Below are positions 47,382 through 55,526 of a stretch of 59,705 nucleotides of DNA, piece by piece (the first letter of the stretch is position 1; the number at the start of each line of letters is the position of its first letter). Position numbers and translations under genes: made by a program. This DNA comes from Bacteroides mediterraneensis (GTDB lineage Bacteria > Bacteroidota > Bacteroidia > Bacteroidales > Bacteroidaceae). The notes beneath the pieces are model-generated. The model searched no databases and was not told the origin of the DNA. It saw nothing but the letters and a program-made list of their open reading frames with translations. The stretch spans positions 1 through 59,705 of the forward strand of contig NZ_JACJKA010000021.1 of assembly GCF_016900355.1 (NCBI RefSeq), written 5' to 3'.

Positions 47382-47507
47382 AAATGCCTTTGCGTTCGAG
47401 AGAAAACACAAGTACGTTTCACACAAAACGCCCTTGCGTTTTAATCAAAACTCTTTGGCGTTTGAGATCAAACGCAAGGACGTTTCAAGAAGAACACAAG
47501 GGCGTTT
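47382..47507. repeat. Array B: six 16-bp imperfect palindromes at exact 22-bp period
   Basis: The units start at 47382, 47404, 47426, 47448, 47470 and 47492. They include AAACACAAGTACGTTT, AAACGCCCTTGCGTTT and AAACGCAAGGACGTTT; the last is identical to the third unit of array A (20024). The two-unit block 47448-47485, with its GAGATC spacer, resembles 20002-20039 with its GAGACA spacer. Spacers are always six bases. It occupies the gap between the Yip1 operon promoter and the lipoprotein terminator, with no gene in 47287-47577. Confidence 0.88.
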
Positions 47508-47516
47508 TTTCTGGAT

Positions 47517-47566
47517 ATAAAAAAAACTGCATTGCAAGGCCCTTTCGAGCTCTTCGCAATGCAGTT
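47517..47566 (-). terminator. Terminator of the lipoprotein gene
   Basis: On the minus strand AACTGCATTGCG pairs with TGCAATGCAGTT and is followed by TTTTTTTATAT. It lies 12 bases after the lipoprotein stop. Confidence 0.85.
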
Positions 47567-47577
47567 CTCATATAAAT

Positions 47578-48417
47578 TTATTGATTTGAAGTTGTCTCGT
47601 ACAAACTGAATGTAACAGTCCGAGGCTTTTTATTAGCAATGGTAGGAAGATTGGCACTGTTATTATTATACTCATATTCCACAGCTACACTTTTCGGATT
47701 AGAACCATGTGCAGCTTTATACTGAGAAATCAGATAATCCAGTCTTACATAAACCAAGTCTGTATATTTCACAGTATAATCATTTGCCCAACTTTCACTC
47801 GTTTCTGTTGATTCAGAATCAGAACTTCCTATTCCATCAATCTGATAACGCAATTTCAAAGTCAGCGTATTAGAAGATACGTTATCATCATCAGACACGT
47901 AATAAACACTCAAATGATGATTGGCCAATTCGGTTTTCACATTGTCCTGATTAGTTCCTTCCTTCAACATATAAGCAGGGGCCAAAATCAGATATTTGTT
48001 GTTTCTCCACACCATACCATCTCCGCTTCCTAAAGAATACAGTGACACAGTCTCTGTTGCCTCCGGCAAAGTTGAAGACGGATTTCCCAGATTCTTCAAA
48101 TACACCGGATCCTGCAATAAGGTTACAGGCAAATCTGTTGAGCTAGAGGTGGTACCTGAAATAGCTTGCAAATCTGCATTATTGTATTGGTAAACCACAT
48201 ACGCCAGATTCGATTCAGGAGTAGATGTCAATGTCTTACTAGGCACACATACCCAACCATACATTGAATTGAAAGACACTCCCCCAAAACCACTTGTGCT
48301 CACTTCCACATAATCTGTAATTGTTCTTACTCCATCATCTTCTGAGTTCAAGCAAGAACTAAATCCTACCACGGCTAACAATGCAGCAAAAAATACTGCC
48401 CATCTCTGTTTTTTCAT
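47578..48417 (-). CDS. Lipoprotein of unknown function
   Basis: 279 residues. The ATG at 48417 was chosen because it begins a lipoprotein signal (FFAALLAVVGFSSCLNSEDDG; Cys about residue 22). The acidic residues right after the Cys resemble the Bacteroides surface-export signal. The open frame extends upstream to 48585, but that part overlaps the DMP19 gene and lacks a sensible start. The mature part is Ser/Thr/Asn-rich and beta-like, with a loose resemblance to NigD-like lipoproteins. No domain is recognised with confidence. Codon use and AT content (stretches of A/T-ending codons) differ from the metH operon. It lies 118 bases downstream of the DMP19 gene and may be read from the same promoter. 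Confidence 0.7.
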   Translation of the reverse strand: MKKQRWAVFFAALLAVVGFSSCLNSEDDGVRTITDYVEVSTSGFGGVSFNSMYGWVCVPSKTLTSTPESNLAYVVYQYNNADLQAISGTTSSSTDLPVTLLQDPVYLKNLGNPSSTLPEATETVSLYSLGSGDGMVWRNNKYLILAPAYMLKEGTNQDNVKTELANHHLSVYYVSDDDNVSSNTLTLKLRYQIDGIGSSDSESTETSESWANDYTVKYTDLVYVRLDYLISQYKAAHGSNPKSVAVEYEYNNNSANLPTIANKKPRTVTFSLYETTSNQ

Positions 48418-48535
48418 ACTTTCTTTTTTTCTTCTTATCTTTAGTTTATAAATATTTTCCAATTTATCCGATAAATGCAAAAAGAGGAAAACACTGCATA
48501 CGGACTCTGAAAATTTAACATAAATAAACCATTTA

Positions 48536-49045
48536 TTACGCAATGGTTGCAAAAGAATCCAAATGCTCATCCACGTAAGCCGCAATCTGCGCCGTAATCA
48601 ACTCTTCCTCTTCCATGAATTTTTCTTCCAAATCATCGAATGCCTCATACTGTTCATACATGGCCATAAATTCGTCTTCCGTACAATCTTTCTCCAGATC
48701 GGCCCGGTGTGCATCGTAAATCTTCTTGGCTTCGTAAATCAGCTTTGAGAAATCCTTTGCCCCAAACAGACGCATCGCCTTGGCAAACGGATTGTCAAAG
48801 ATATACGGTCCGTATCCATTCTGGATGAGCTGTACAAAGCCGCCTTCCATCACTTCCTCCCGGAAAAAGTGATATCCCAGCAACGTATGCTGGTAGCCGT
48901 TGAGCAACGGCATGGTCTTTTCGTTAATCATCCCCCCCGTCACTTCCAGGTATTTGTCGATAAACACTTTCAAGAATGCATCCATTCCTTCTTCTGCCCC
49001 CTTCCGCAAATCCGCATCGGAGACCGTAATCTGATTCATTTCCAT
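48536..49045 (-). CDS. DMP19 family (DUF4375) protein
   Basis: A soluble acidic protein of 169 residues. The segment GYQHTLLGYHFFREEVMEGGFVQLIQNGYGPYIFDNPFAKAMRLFGAKDFSKLI is typical of DMP19/DUF4375, a family named after a Neisseria DNA-mimic protein. The whole protein is rich in Glu/Asp, which fits either DNA mimicry or general acidity. Function here is unknown. Its promoter is at 49114-49121. Confidence 0.75.
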   Translation of the reverse strand: MEMNQITVSDADLRKGAEEGMDAFLKVFIDKYLEVTGGMINEKTMPLLNGYQHTLLGYHFFREEVMEGGFVQLIQNGYGPYIFDNPFAKAMRLFGAKDFSKLIYEAKKIYDAHRADLEKDCTEDEFMAMYEQYEAFDDLEEKFMEEEELITAQIAAYVDEHLDSFATIA

Positions 49046-49113
49046 GCTATACCTAATAATTGTTACCTATCTATATGTAGACTTACGATAGGGCTTGCAT
49101 ATCGTATCTGCGG

Positions 49114-49121
49114 CAAAGATA
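49114..49121 (-). promoter_or_regulatory. -7 element of the DMP19 gene
   Basis: On the minus strand the sequence reads TATCTTTG, 68 bases upstream of the start. Confidence 0.5.
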
Positions 49122-49228
49122 CAAGATTCTTTCAGAAGAGGAAAAACATTTTGGCAAGCAGAGTTTACAAAACAGGCCAAACTGAAAAAAATATCATTAA
49201 AATGTTGGAAAAAGTTTGGTTTCGTACG

Positions 49229-49258
49229 TTGCAGAAAGAAATAAAACGACTAACTTTG
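49229..49258 (+). promoter_or_regulatory. Promoter of the IscU-like / GGGtGRT operon
   Basis: The -7 TAACTTTG (49251-49258) is preceded by a TTG (49229-49231) at about -33 spacing. It gives an 80-base leader that contains a small hairpin, TTCGT/ACGAA. The strong codon bias of both genes suggests a strong promoter. Confidence 0.55.
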
Positions 49259-49337
49259 CGTTCGGATTAAGGAAGAAATTCCATAATTCGTGGTTTACGA
49301 AATACTTATTTTTTATTACCAATAAAACGTAAAGAAT

Positions 49338-50039
49338 ATGATTTATTCACATGAAGTTGAACACATGTGTTGTGTTGCTAAAGGACCTAACCACGGTCCG
49401 GCCCCAATTCCTGAAGAAGGAAAATGGATTCAAGCAAAAGAAATCAAAGACATTTCAGGCTTAACTCATGGTGTGGGATGGTGTGCTCCGCAGCAGGGTG
49501 CTTGTAAACTGACTTTGAACGTCAAAGAAGGTGTAATCGAAGAATGTCTGGTAGAAACCATCGGTTGCTCAGGTATGACTCACTCAGCTGCTATGGCATC
49601 TGAGATCCTGCCGGGTAAGACAATTCTGGAAGCACTGAATACAGACTTGGTTTGCGATGCCATCAACACCGCAATGCGTGAATTGTTCCTGCAGATTGTT
49701 TACGGTCGTACTCAGTCAGCTTTCTCTGAAGGCGGTTTGATGATCGGTGCAGGCTTGGAAGACTTGGGTAAAGGACTCCGCAGCCAGACTGGTACTCTGT
49801 ATGGTACAAAAGCAAAAGGTACTCGTTACTTGGAATTGACTGAAGGTTACATCACTCGTATGGCTTTGGACAAAGACAACCAGGTAATCGGTTACGAATT
49901 TGTTCACATGGGTAAATTCATGGAACAGATCAAGAAGGGTGTAGATGCTAACGAAGCATTGAAAGCTGTTACCGGAACTTACGGACGCTTCAAACCCGAA
50001 CAAGGCGCAGTTAAATATATTGACCCACGTAAAGAATAA
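49338..50039 (+). CDS. IscU/NifU-like iron-sulfur scaffold protein paired with GGGtGRT protein
   Basis: 233 residues. The NifU_N/IscU-like fold is seen in GWCAPQQGACKLTLNVKEGVIEECLVETIGCSGMTHSAAMASEIL (about residues 47-91), with Cys at positions suitable for cluster binding, and a further Cys in DLVCDAI. The C-terminal half (about 130-233) is an extension not found in IscU. No IscS, IscA or Fdx gene is adjacent. It is followed 17 bases later by the GGGtGRT gene, its usual partner in anaerobes. Codon use is strongly biased towards highly expressed genes, like pgk. Confidence 0.85.
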   Translation: MIYSHEVEHMCCVAKGPNHGPAPIPEEGKWIQAKEIKDISGLTHGVGWCAPQQGACKLTLNVKEGVIEECLVETIGCSGMTHSAAMASEILPGKTILEALNTDLVCDAINTAMRELFLQIVYGRTQSAFSEGGLMIGAGLEDLGKGLRSQTGTLYGTKAKGTRYLELTEGYITRMALDKDNQVIGYEFVHMGKFMEQIKKGVDANEALKAVTGTYGRFKPEQGAVKYIDPRKE

Positions 50040-50056
50040 TAAGGAGGATACAGATT

Positions 50057-51067
50057 ATGATTAGACCAGTACAGTTTGAAAGTCAGGACCGTCGTATCAA
50101 GCAGATTTTGGCTGCTTTGAATGAAAACGGTATCAAAGACATTGAAGAAGCTAACGCAATCTGTGACGCAGCCGGCCTTGATCCGTATCTGACTTGTCAG
50201 GAAACTCAGGGTATCTGCTTCGAGAATGCTAAATGGGCATACGTAGTAGGCTGTGCCATCGCACTGAAAAAAGGTTGCAAGAATGCTGCTGACGCTGCAG
50301 AAGCAATCGGTATCGGTTTGCAGTCTTTCTGTATTCCGGGTTCAGTAGCTGATGACCGTAAAGTAGGTTTGGGTCATGGTAACCTGGCAGCTCGTCTGCT
50401 CCGTGAAGAAACTCAGTGCTTCGCTTTCTTGGCAGGTCACGAATCATTCGCTGCTGCAGAAGGTGCTATCAAGATTGCAGAAATGGCCAACAAAGTTCGT
50501 AAGAACCCGTTGCGTTGCATCTTGAACGGTCTGGGTAAAGACGCTGCGATGATTATCTCTCGTATCAACGGATTTACTTACGTTCAGACTAAGTTCGACT
50601 ACTTCACAGGTGAATTGCACATTGTAAAAGAAACTCCGTATTCAGACGGTCCTCGTGCAAAAGTAAAATGCTACGGTGCAGACGATGTACGTGAAGGTGT
50701 AGCTATCATGTGGCACGAAAATGTAGATGTATCTATTACAGGTAACTCTACTAACCCGACTCGTTTCCAGCATCCGGTTGCAGGTACTTACAAGAAAGAA
50801 CGTGTTCTTGCTGGTAAGCCTTACTTCTCAGTAGCATCAGGTGGTGGTACAGGCCGTACACTTCACCCGGATAACATGGCTGCAGGTCCTGCTTCTTACG
50901 GTATGACAGATACTATGGGCCGTATGCACTCAGACGCACAGTTCGCTGGTTCTTCATCAGTTCCTGCTCACGTAGAAATGATGGGATTCCTGGGTATCGG
51001 TAACAACCCGATGGTAGGATGTACAGTAGCTTGCGCTGTAAACGTAGCTTTGGCTTTGAATAAGTAA
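50057..51067 (+). CDS. GGGtGRT protein (conserved anaerobe protein of unknown function)
   Basis: 336 residues. It carries the naming motif SGGGTGRTLHPDN (about residue 260). Other conserved stretches are LDPYLTCQETQGICFENAKWAYVVGCAIALKKG, LGHGNLAARLLREETQCFAFLAGHESFAAAEGA and MGFLGIGNNPMVGCTVACAVNVALA. Several conserved Cys suggest a redox or cluster-linked role. Family function is not established. It shares an operon and the same extreme codon bias with the IscU-like gene, so both are likely abundant proteins. A terminator follows. Confidence 0.93.
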   Translation: MIRPVQFESQDRRIKQILAALNENGIKDIEEANAICDAAGLDPYLTCQETQGICFENAKWAYVVGCAIALKKGCKNAADAAEAIGIGLQSFCIPGSVADDRKVGLGHGNLAARLLREETQCFAFLAGHESFAAAEGAIKIAEMANKVRKNPLRCILNGLGKDAAMIISRINGFTYVQTKFDYFTGELHIVKETPYSDGPRAKVKCYGADDVREGVAIMWHENVDVSITGNSTNPTRFQHPVAGTYKKERVLAGKPYFSVASGGGTGRTLHPDNMAAGPASYGMTDTMGRMHSDAQFAGSSSVPAHVEMMGFLGIGNNPMVGCTVACAVNVALALNK

Positions 51068-51088
51068 TTTATACTTGATTCAATCATA

Positions 51089-51128
51089 TAAATCCCTGTA
51101 ACTCTCTGAGTTATGGGGATTTTTATTT
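51089..51128 (+). terminator. Terminator of the GGGtGRT operon
   Basis: The stem AATCCC...TAAC / GTTA...GGGATT is followed by TTTTATTTT, 22 bases after the stop. It marks the last backbone feature before the accessory region. Confidence 0.85.
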
Positions 51129-51300
51129 TATCTGTACTGCATGGGGAAAATGATAAAATCCCATCACTTTTCGTCTGTTGTGCTTCTTATAAATCGTTGT
51201 GAATGGATGCTGAAATTGAAGCGGAATATCGCTTGAATCAGGCTTGTTTTTAAGGGTAATAAGTGGCTGATTATCCTTGAAAATGGGCTGAAAAGAGGAT

Positions 51301-51357
51301 ATTTTGCGACCAATTTGCGACCATTTTTCCATTTTTTCAAAAGTGGTCGCAAAATTC
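51301..51357. repeat. Three TTTGCGACCA copies upstream of the integrase (two direct, one inverted)
   Basis: Copies lie at about 51301-51312 and 51313-51324 in the plus sense and at about 51339-51355 inverted (GTGGTCGCAAAAT). They can form a hairpin or act as protein sites. This is the notable content of the 51129-51435 gap, which otherwise shows no gene. The position just upstream of an integrase fits arm-type recombinase sites or an operator, but this is inference. Confidence 0.6.
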
Positions 51358-51435
51358 GATTCATTTATCTAATACACAGAAAGATATATCATATTTAAAA
51401 GGACTTCCTAATGTGTAATTTTAAATGATTAAACT

Positions 51436-52533
51436 ATGGTAAGAAGTTCTTTTTCTATTCTCTTTGCCATAAGAGAAAGTAAAGCAAGAAAGAGTGGTAA
51501 AGCTCCTATCGAAATTACAATTACAGTAAATGGGGAAAGATGCACTCTATCAACTGGTAAACAAGTTCCTATCGACAAATGGGACAAAACCAAGCAACAA
51601 GTAAAAGGTAAAGACGAAGAAGCTCAAAGCCTAAACAATTATCTAAAAGCAATCAAAGCCAAACTTTATCAGAAAGAAGCAGAATTGTTAGACAGAGGTT
51701 TTATCATCACAGCAGAACTATTACGTGACGCATACTTCGATAAGGTAGAATCACTTAAAGAGAAAACGCTGTTTGAAGTCTTTGAAGAGCATAACCAAGA
51801 ACAGGAAAAGCTGGTAGGCAATGGAGTTTCCAAAGCTACTTATTGGATTTCTGTCTATACAGTAAGACTACTTAAAGAGTTTGTTCAGCAGAAATACAAA
51901 AGAGAGGATTTATACCTACGCGAATTGAACCTGAACTTTATCCAGTCTTTTCATTCATTCCTAAGAATAGATAAAGGAATGGCTCAAAATTCATCCACTA
52001 AACACCTAAAGCTACTTAAAAAGATTGTCAACCTTGCAGTAGCTAATTCATACATGACTACCAATCCGTTCATCACTTATAAGATAGAACGTGAACCCGT
52101 GGAAATAGACTTTTTGGATGAAGAAGAACTACGGAAAATTATCAACTTTGACACTCCCCTACCCAGACTGGAGAGAGCAAAAGATATGTTTCTCTTTGGG
52201 TGTTTCACTGGATTGAGCTACATCGACATCAAAACCTTAGCTCCAGAACATTTTGAAAAGGACAGCACAGGTAGAATCTGGATTAAGAAACGCAGAGTAA
52301 AAACTGGAGTTCTTTCACGCATTCCCCTACTCCCCATCGCCAAACTGATATTGGATAAATACAAAGGTGGAGAGAAATTACTGCCAATTCAAGACCCAGC
52401 AGATATAAACAAATACCTAAAGGATATAGCCATTTTGTGTAACATCAAGAAACGAATCACATTTCATTGCTTAAGACATATCATTCCTTCTTACTCATTG
52501 AAAACAAAGAACTTACAAAGATTGTCAGCTTAA
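51436..52533 (+). pseudogene. Frameshifted IntDOT-type tyrosine recombinase (integrase)
   Basis: The open frame gives 365 residues: an N-terminal Arm/SAM-like part (about 1-215) and a catalytic domain (about 220-350). The box II equivalent FHCLRH is present. As in IntDOT, the first catalytic Arg is replaced (TGLSYIDIKTL). After FHCLRH the frame continues as unrelated residues to a stop at 52533. In another frame the expected continuation resumes (SFLLIENKELTKIVSLTGNDLETSGLLYST, about 52480-52590), including a candidate nucleophile Tyr. A frameshift therefore lies at about 52475-52485, and the product lacks the active-site Tyr. Translation ends about 50 residues short of the family length. Confidence 0.8.
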
Positions 52534-52677
52534 CAGGTAACGATTTGGAAACCAGCGGGCTTCTATATTCTACAATGTTCTGCACTAATCAAAAGAACGC
52601 TTCTCTCATTTGCAAAAGTAGTGTTTTTATCCCTTATTACCAAAGTTATTCCTCTGAAAAATAGAGAAAATTTAGCG

Positions 52678-55521
52678 TTACGTATAAAGCACTTCCAAAA
52701 CATTCTCTGCCAAAGCTGAATCATAAATACGTATGGCATTGTTTTCATCTGTGTTGTAACCAAGATAGTTAATATTGCCATACCATATCAGGGATTTGTC
52801 AATGATTGCAACGTCAATAGCCAATGTGTCATTAATCCTAATACTTGCTCCTATGCCTTTTAGCTTTTCCTCTTTTTCCAAATTACTTTTGATAAAAGCG
52901 ACAACTTCCACACCCCGCGCCGATAGTTCTTTTAGCATCTCAAGTACGGAAGAGTGCTTGGCAAACCAAAGTTTTGTAGCGGAAATGACAACCGAACGCT
53001 TTGCCTGGTGTAAATCCTTGAAAAATTCACTTTGGTATGTATGTCCATTAAAAATAACGCTTTGACTTTCGTTGAACAAGTCTATTGGCGCGTTTGACTT
53101 AATCTGATAACCGACAGATGCATATCCTCTCAATCTACGCTTGTACATCACATCACACATCGGCACGCGAATGTCGATGTAATCGTAAATCTGAACTTCT
53201 TTCTTACCCGGATATTCCCGATGCAGCCGTCCGGAATATTGCGCGATGATACCTTTCCATGAGACAGGCAATGCCAAGAACAAGGTGTCCAACCGGGGAT
53301 AGTCGAAACCCTCACCCACATATTTCCCGGTTGCTACTATAACAAGCGGTTCCGATAGTGGCATGTTTTGCAAGTATTCCATTTTCTGACGCTTCTCCTT
53401 TGCCGATTCGGAACCGACAAGAGTAACCACATGTTTACAGTGTGGTATTAACGCGTTTGCCAATGTTTTGACATGGGCGGTAAGGTTGGTCAGTACAATT
53501 GGTGAACGTCCTTCTTTCAGAGCCACGCATACATCCTCTATTATAAGTCCGTTCCTATTTTCATCTTCAGCCATTTTCTGAACCATCCGGGCATAAGTGG
53601 ACTTATCATCCGTCAACTCCCTATAAGAAGTAAAGCGATGAACAAGCAGACGTGTGAATGTCTGGGATGCCATTTGAGCTTTTGCGTCTGCCGAATAACG
53701 GATTGGGCCGCATTGCATGAAGATGATAGGCTGATGTCCGTCCTTGCGGATTGAGGTGGCTGTCAATCCATAGACATAGCGAGCGTTGGCATACTTCAGT
53801 ATCCGTTCAAAATTTACCGCTGACACATGATGGCATTCGTCCACAATCAACATTCCGTAATCCCGGACAAAAGGTTTTACCCCACTGTCTTCCAAGCAGG
53901 ATTGCATCAAGGCTATGTCTACTTTTCCATGCAGTGAATTTCCATTGGAATCCAATGTTCCGAATGGCGAAAAGACTTTCCTACGACCACGTTTCTTAAG
54001 AAGGGCATCTTCCGTAAAGTCTATTTGCAGGAATTCTTCCAAGCGGGATTTCCATTGGGCCAGCAAGGCTTTTGTGTGTACAAGTATCAACGTGTTTACT
54101 TGCCGCTCAGCAATCAAACCGATCGCCGTAACCGTCTTGCCAAATGCGGTGGTGGCATTCAATACTCCGTTGTTATGGGCAGTCAAGTTGGTTATGGCCG
54201 CTTTCTGTTCTTCACGAAGCTTGCCTTTAAACTCTACAGTTATATTCTTCCCTTGGTAGGTCTTGTCTTCTATACGATAAGTTACTTGGTTATCTTCCAA
54301 AAGTGTAACGACCGCATCTTCACATCCACGAGGCATTGCAATGTAATCGTCTTCCATATCGGCACAAGAGATGATGCGAGGAATATTGTAAGTGGACAAT
54401 CGCATACCTTGTCTGGCATAAAACTCCGGATTTTTGAATGACGCGGTTCGTTTTAGGTGGTTCACGACCTTTGCAGAAAATCCCTGTAAGGGGATATACA
54501 GCATATTGGAGCGTATGAGGACGGGATTGGCAGGGAAATCATTTTGAGTAATCTTTTGAGGCACAGGTGTCTCCCAAGGTTTCGACTCGCTGGTAGTAGA
54601 CAACTCGCCCAATTCCGAAGCCGTTTCATGTTTTGCCAATATTGCGTCAACCGCCACTTCGGATATCCGTTTTATTTCAAGCAAATAATTCCATTGGTCT
54701 TCGTATGCCATGAAGTTTTCGTCCACAAACACGCTGTTCCCTTCCTTGCGGGCTTTGCCTTGCAGTGGCAACGCCACCAAATTGCCGAATCCTCCATCAG
54801 GCAACCTGTCCTGATTAGGAAAGAAACGGTCGTATGATTTGAAGTCCATCCTTCCGTATCTTTCTGTCGCTTCCGTCAATATCGTATTTCCAAGCCTTCG
54901 TGCCTTGGATGCAGGCAACGGCTGTTCAAAGAACATCCAAACATGTGCGCCGTTCCCGGAACGGGAGCGTTCAATGGAGCAAGGAACATTCCAATCCTTG
55001 CAGACCCCGACATACGCCAACACATCTTTCTTGTATCCATGTTCGCATGACTTGTCATCAAAATCCGCGCACAGGAAGTTACACGTATTGTCGGCAAGAA
55101 TGGCATAGGCACCGATTACATCCTGCCCGTCCGAACTCTTCCCTTCAAGATGTCGATAGATATCCTCATACTCCAAGGGCTTGAAAGCCCTGTTGGGGCA
55201 TTCCGTACATTTATATCTTTTCTTGTCACACAATTGCCTATCCCATTCGTTCCGACATACAGGCTGGTAGCCGGATTTTCCGCTTGTCCGGCTGTACCAT
55301 CTCCGCGCGAATACATCCTCACGTCCTTTGAAGAGATTGCGGAACACATCCACTTTTTCTTCCAAAGACAAATGTCGCTTTATAATGGGTTGTGTCAAGT
55401 GAGTACCTTTGCTGCAGAGCAAAGACTGTAGTCTGTCTACCTCCTTATGAAGAAGCTCATTTTCCATAAGAAGTTTGTTGTATGCCGCCAACAGTTCTTG
55501 GTATGTAAGCTGTTTTCCCAT
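52678..55521 (-). CDS. TOTE-type primase - superfamily II helicase - PLD-like fusion protein
   Basis: 947 residues from the ATG at 55521, chosen because it lies 5 bases after the DUF4143 gene stop and is followed by a leucine-rich coiled coil (about 1-36). Order: Cys cluster KKRYKCTECPNRAF, archaeo-eukaryotic primase-like domain (about 50-290) with metal-binding FLCADFDD (about 154) and SGNGAHVWMFF (about 192), and SF2 helicase with P-loop variant TTAFGKTVTAIGL (about 460), DECH box IVDECHHVS (about 560) and QYSGRLHRE (about 765). A C-terminal PLD-like domain (about 827-947) has the core VAIIDKSLIWYGNINYLG but lacks the HKD His and Lys. The family is associated with conflict/defence systems and mobile elements. 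Activity is inferred. Confidence 0.85.
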   Translation of the reverse strand: MGKQLTYQELLAAYNKLLMENELLHKEVDRLQSLLCSKGTHLTQPIIKRHLSLEEKVDVFRNLFKGREDVFARRWYSRTSGKSGYQPVCRNEWDRQLCDKKRYKCTECPNRAFKPLEYEDIYRHLEGKSSDGQDVIGAYAILADNTCNFLCADFDDKSCEHGYKKDVLAYVGVCKDWNVPCSIERSRSGNGAHVWMFFEQPLPASKARRLGNTILTEATERYGRMDFKSYDRFFPNQDRLPDGGFGNLVALPLQGKARKEGNSVFVDENFMAYEDQWNYLLEIKRISEVAVDAILAKHETASELGELSTTSESKPWETPVPQKITQNDFPANPVLIRSNMLYIPLQGFSAKVVNHLKRTASFKNPEFYARQGMRLSTYNIPRIISCADMEDDYIAMPRGCEDAVVTLLEDNQVTYRIEDKTYQGKNITVEFKGKLREEQKAAITNLTAHNNGVLNATTAFGKTVTAIGLIAERQVNTLILVHTKALLAQWKSRLEEFLQIDFTEDALLKKRGRRKVFSPFGTLDSNGNSLHGKVDIALMQSCLEDSGVKPFVRDYGMLIVDECHHVSAVNFERILKYANARYVYGLTATSIRKDGHQPIIFMQCGPIRYSADAKAQMASQTFTRLLVHRFTSYRELTDDKSTYARMVQKMAEDENRNGLIIEDVCVALKEGRSPIVLTNLTAHVKTLANALIPHCKHVVTLVGSESAKEKRQKMEYLQNMPLSEPLVIVATGKYVGEGFDYPRLDTLFLALPVSWKGIIAQYSGRLHREYPGKKEVQIYDYIDIRVPMCDVMYKRRLRGYASVGYQIKSNAPIDLFNESQSVIFNGHTYQSEFFKDLHQAKRSVVISATKLWFAKHSSVLEMLKELSARGVEVVAFIKSNLEKEEKLKGIGASIRINDTLAIDVAIIDKSLIWYGNINYLGYNTDENNAIRIYDSALAENVLEVLYT

Positions 55522-55526
55522 ATCAT

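Noticed and set aside
51123..51364. Small minus-strand ORFs before the integrase
   Set aside because: They overlap the GGGtGRT terminator or the GCGACCA repeats, have no ribosome binding site and no recognisable protein features.
52467..52664. Independent small gene after the integrase
   Set aside because: Its residues look like the missing integrase C-terminus in another frame, so it is part of the pseudogene.
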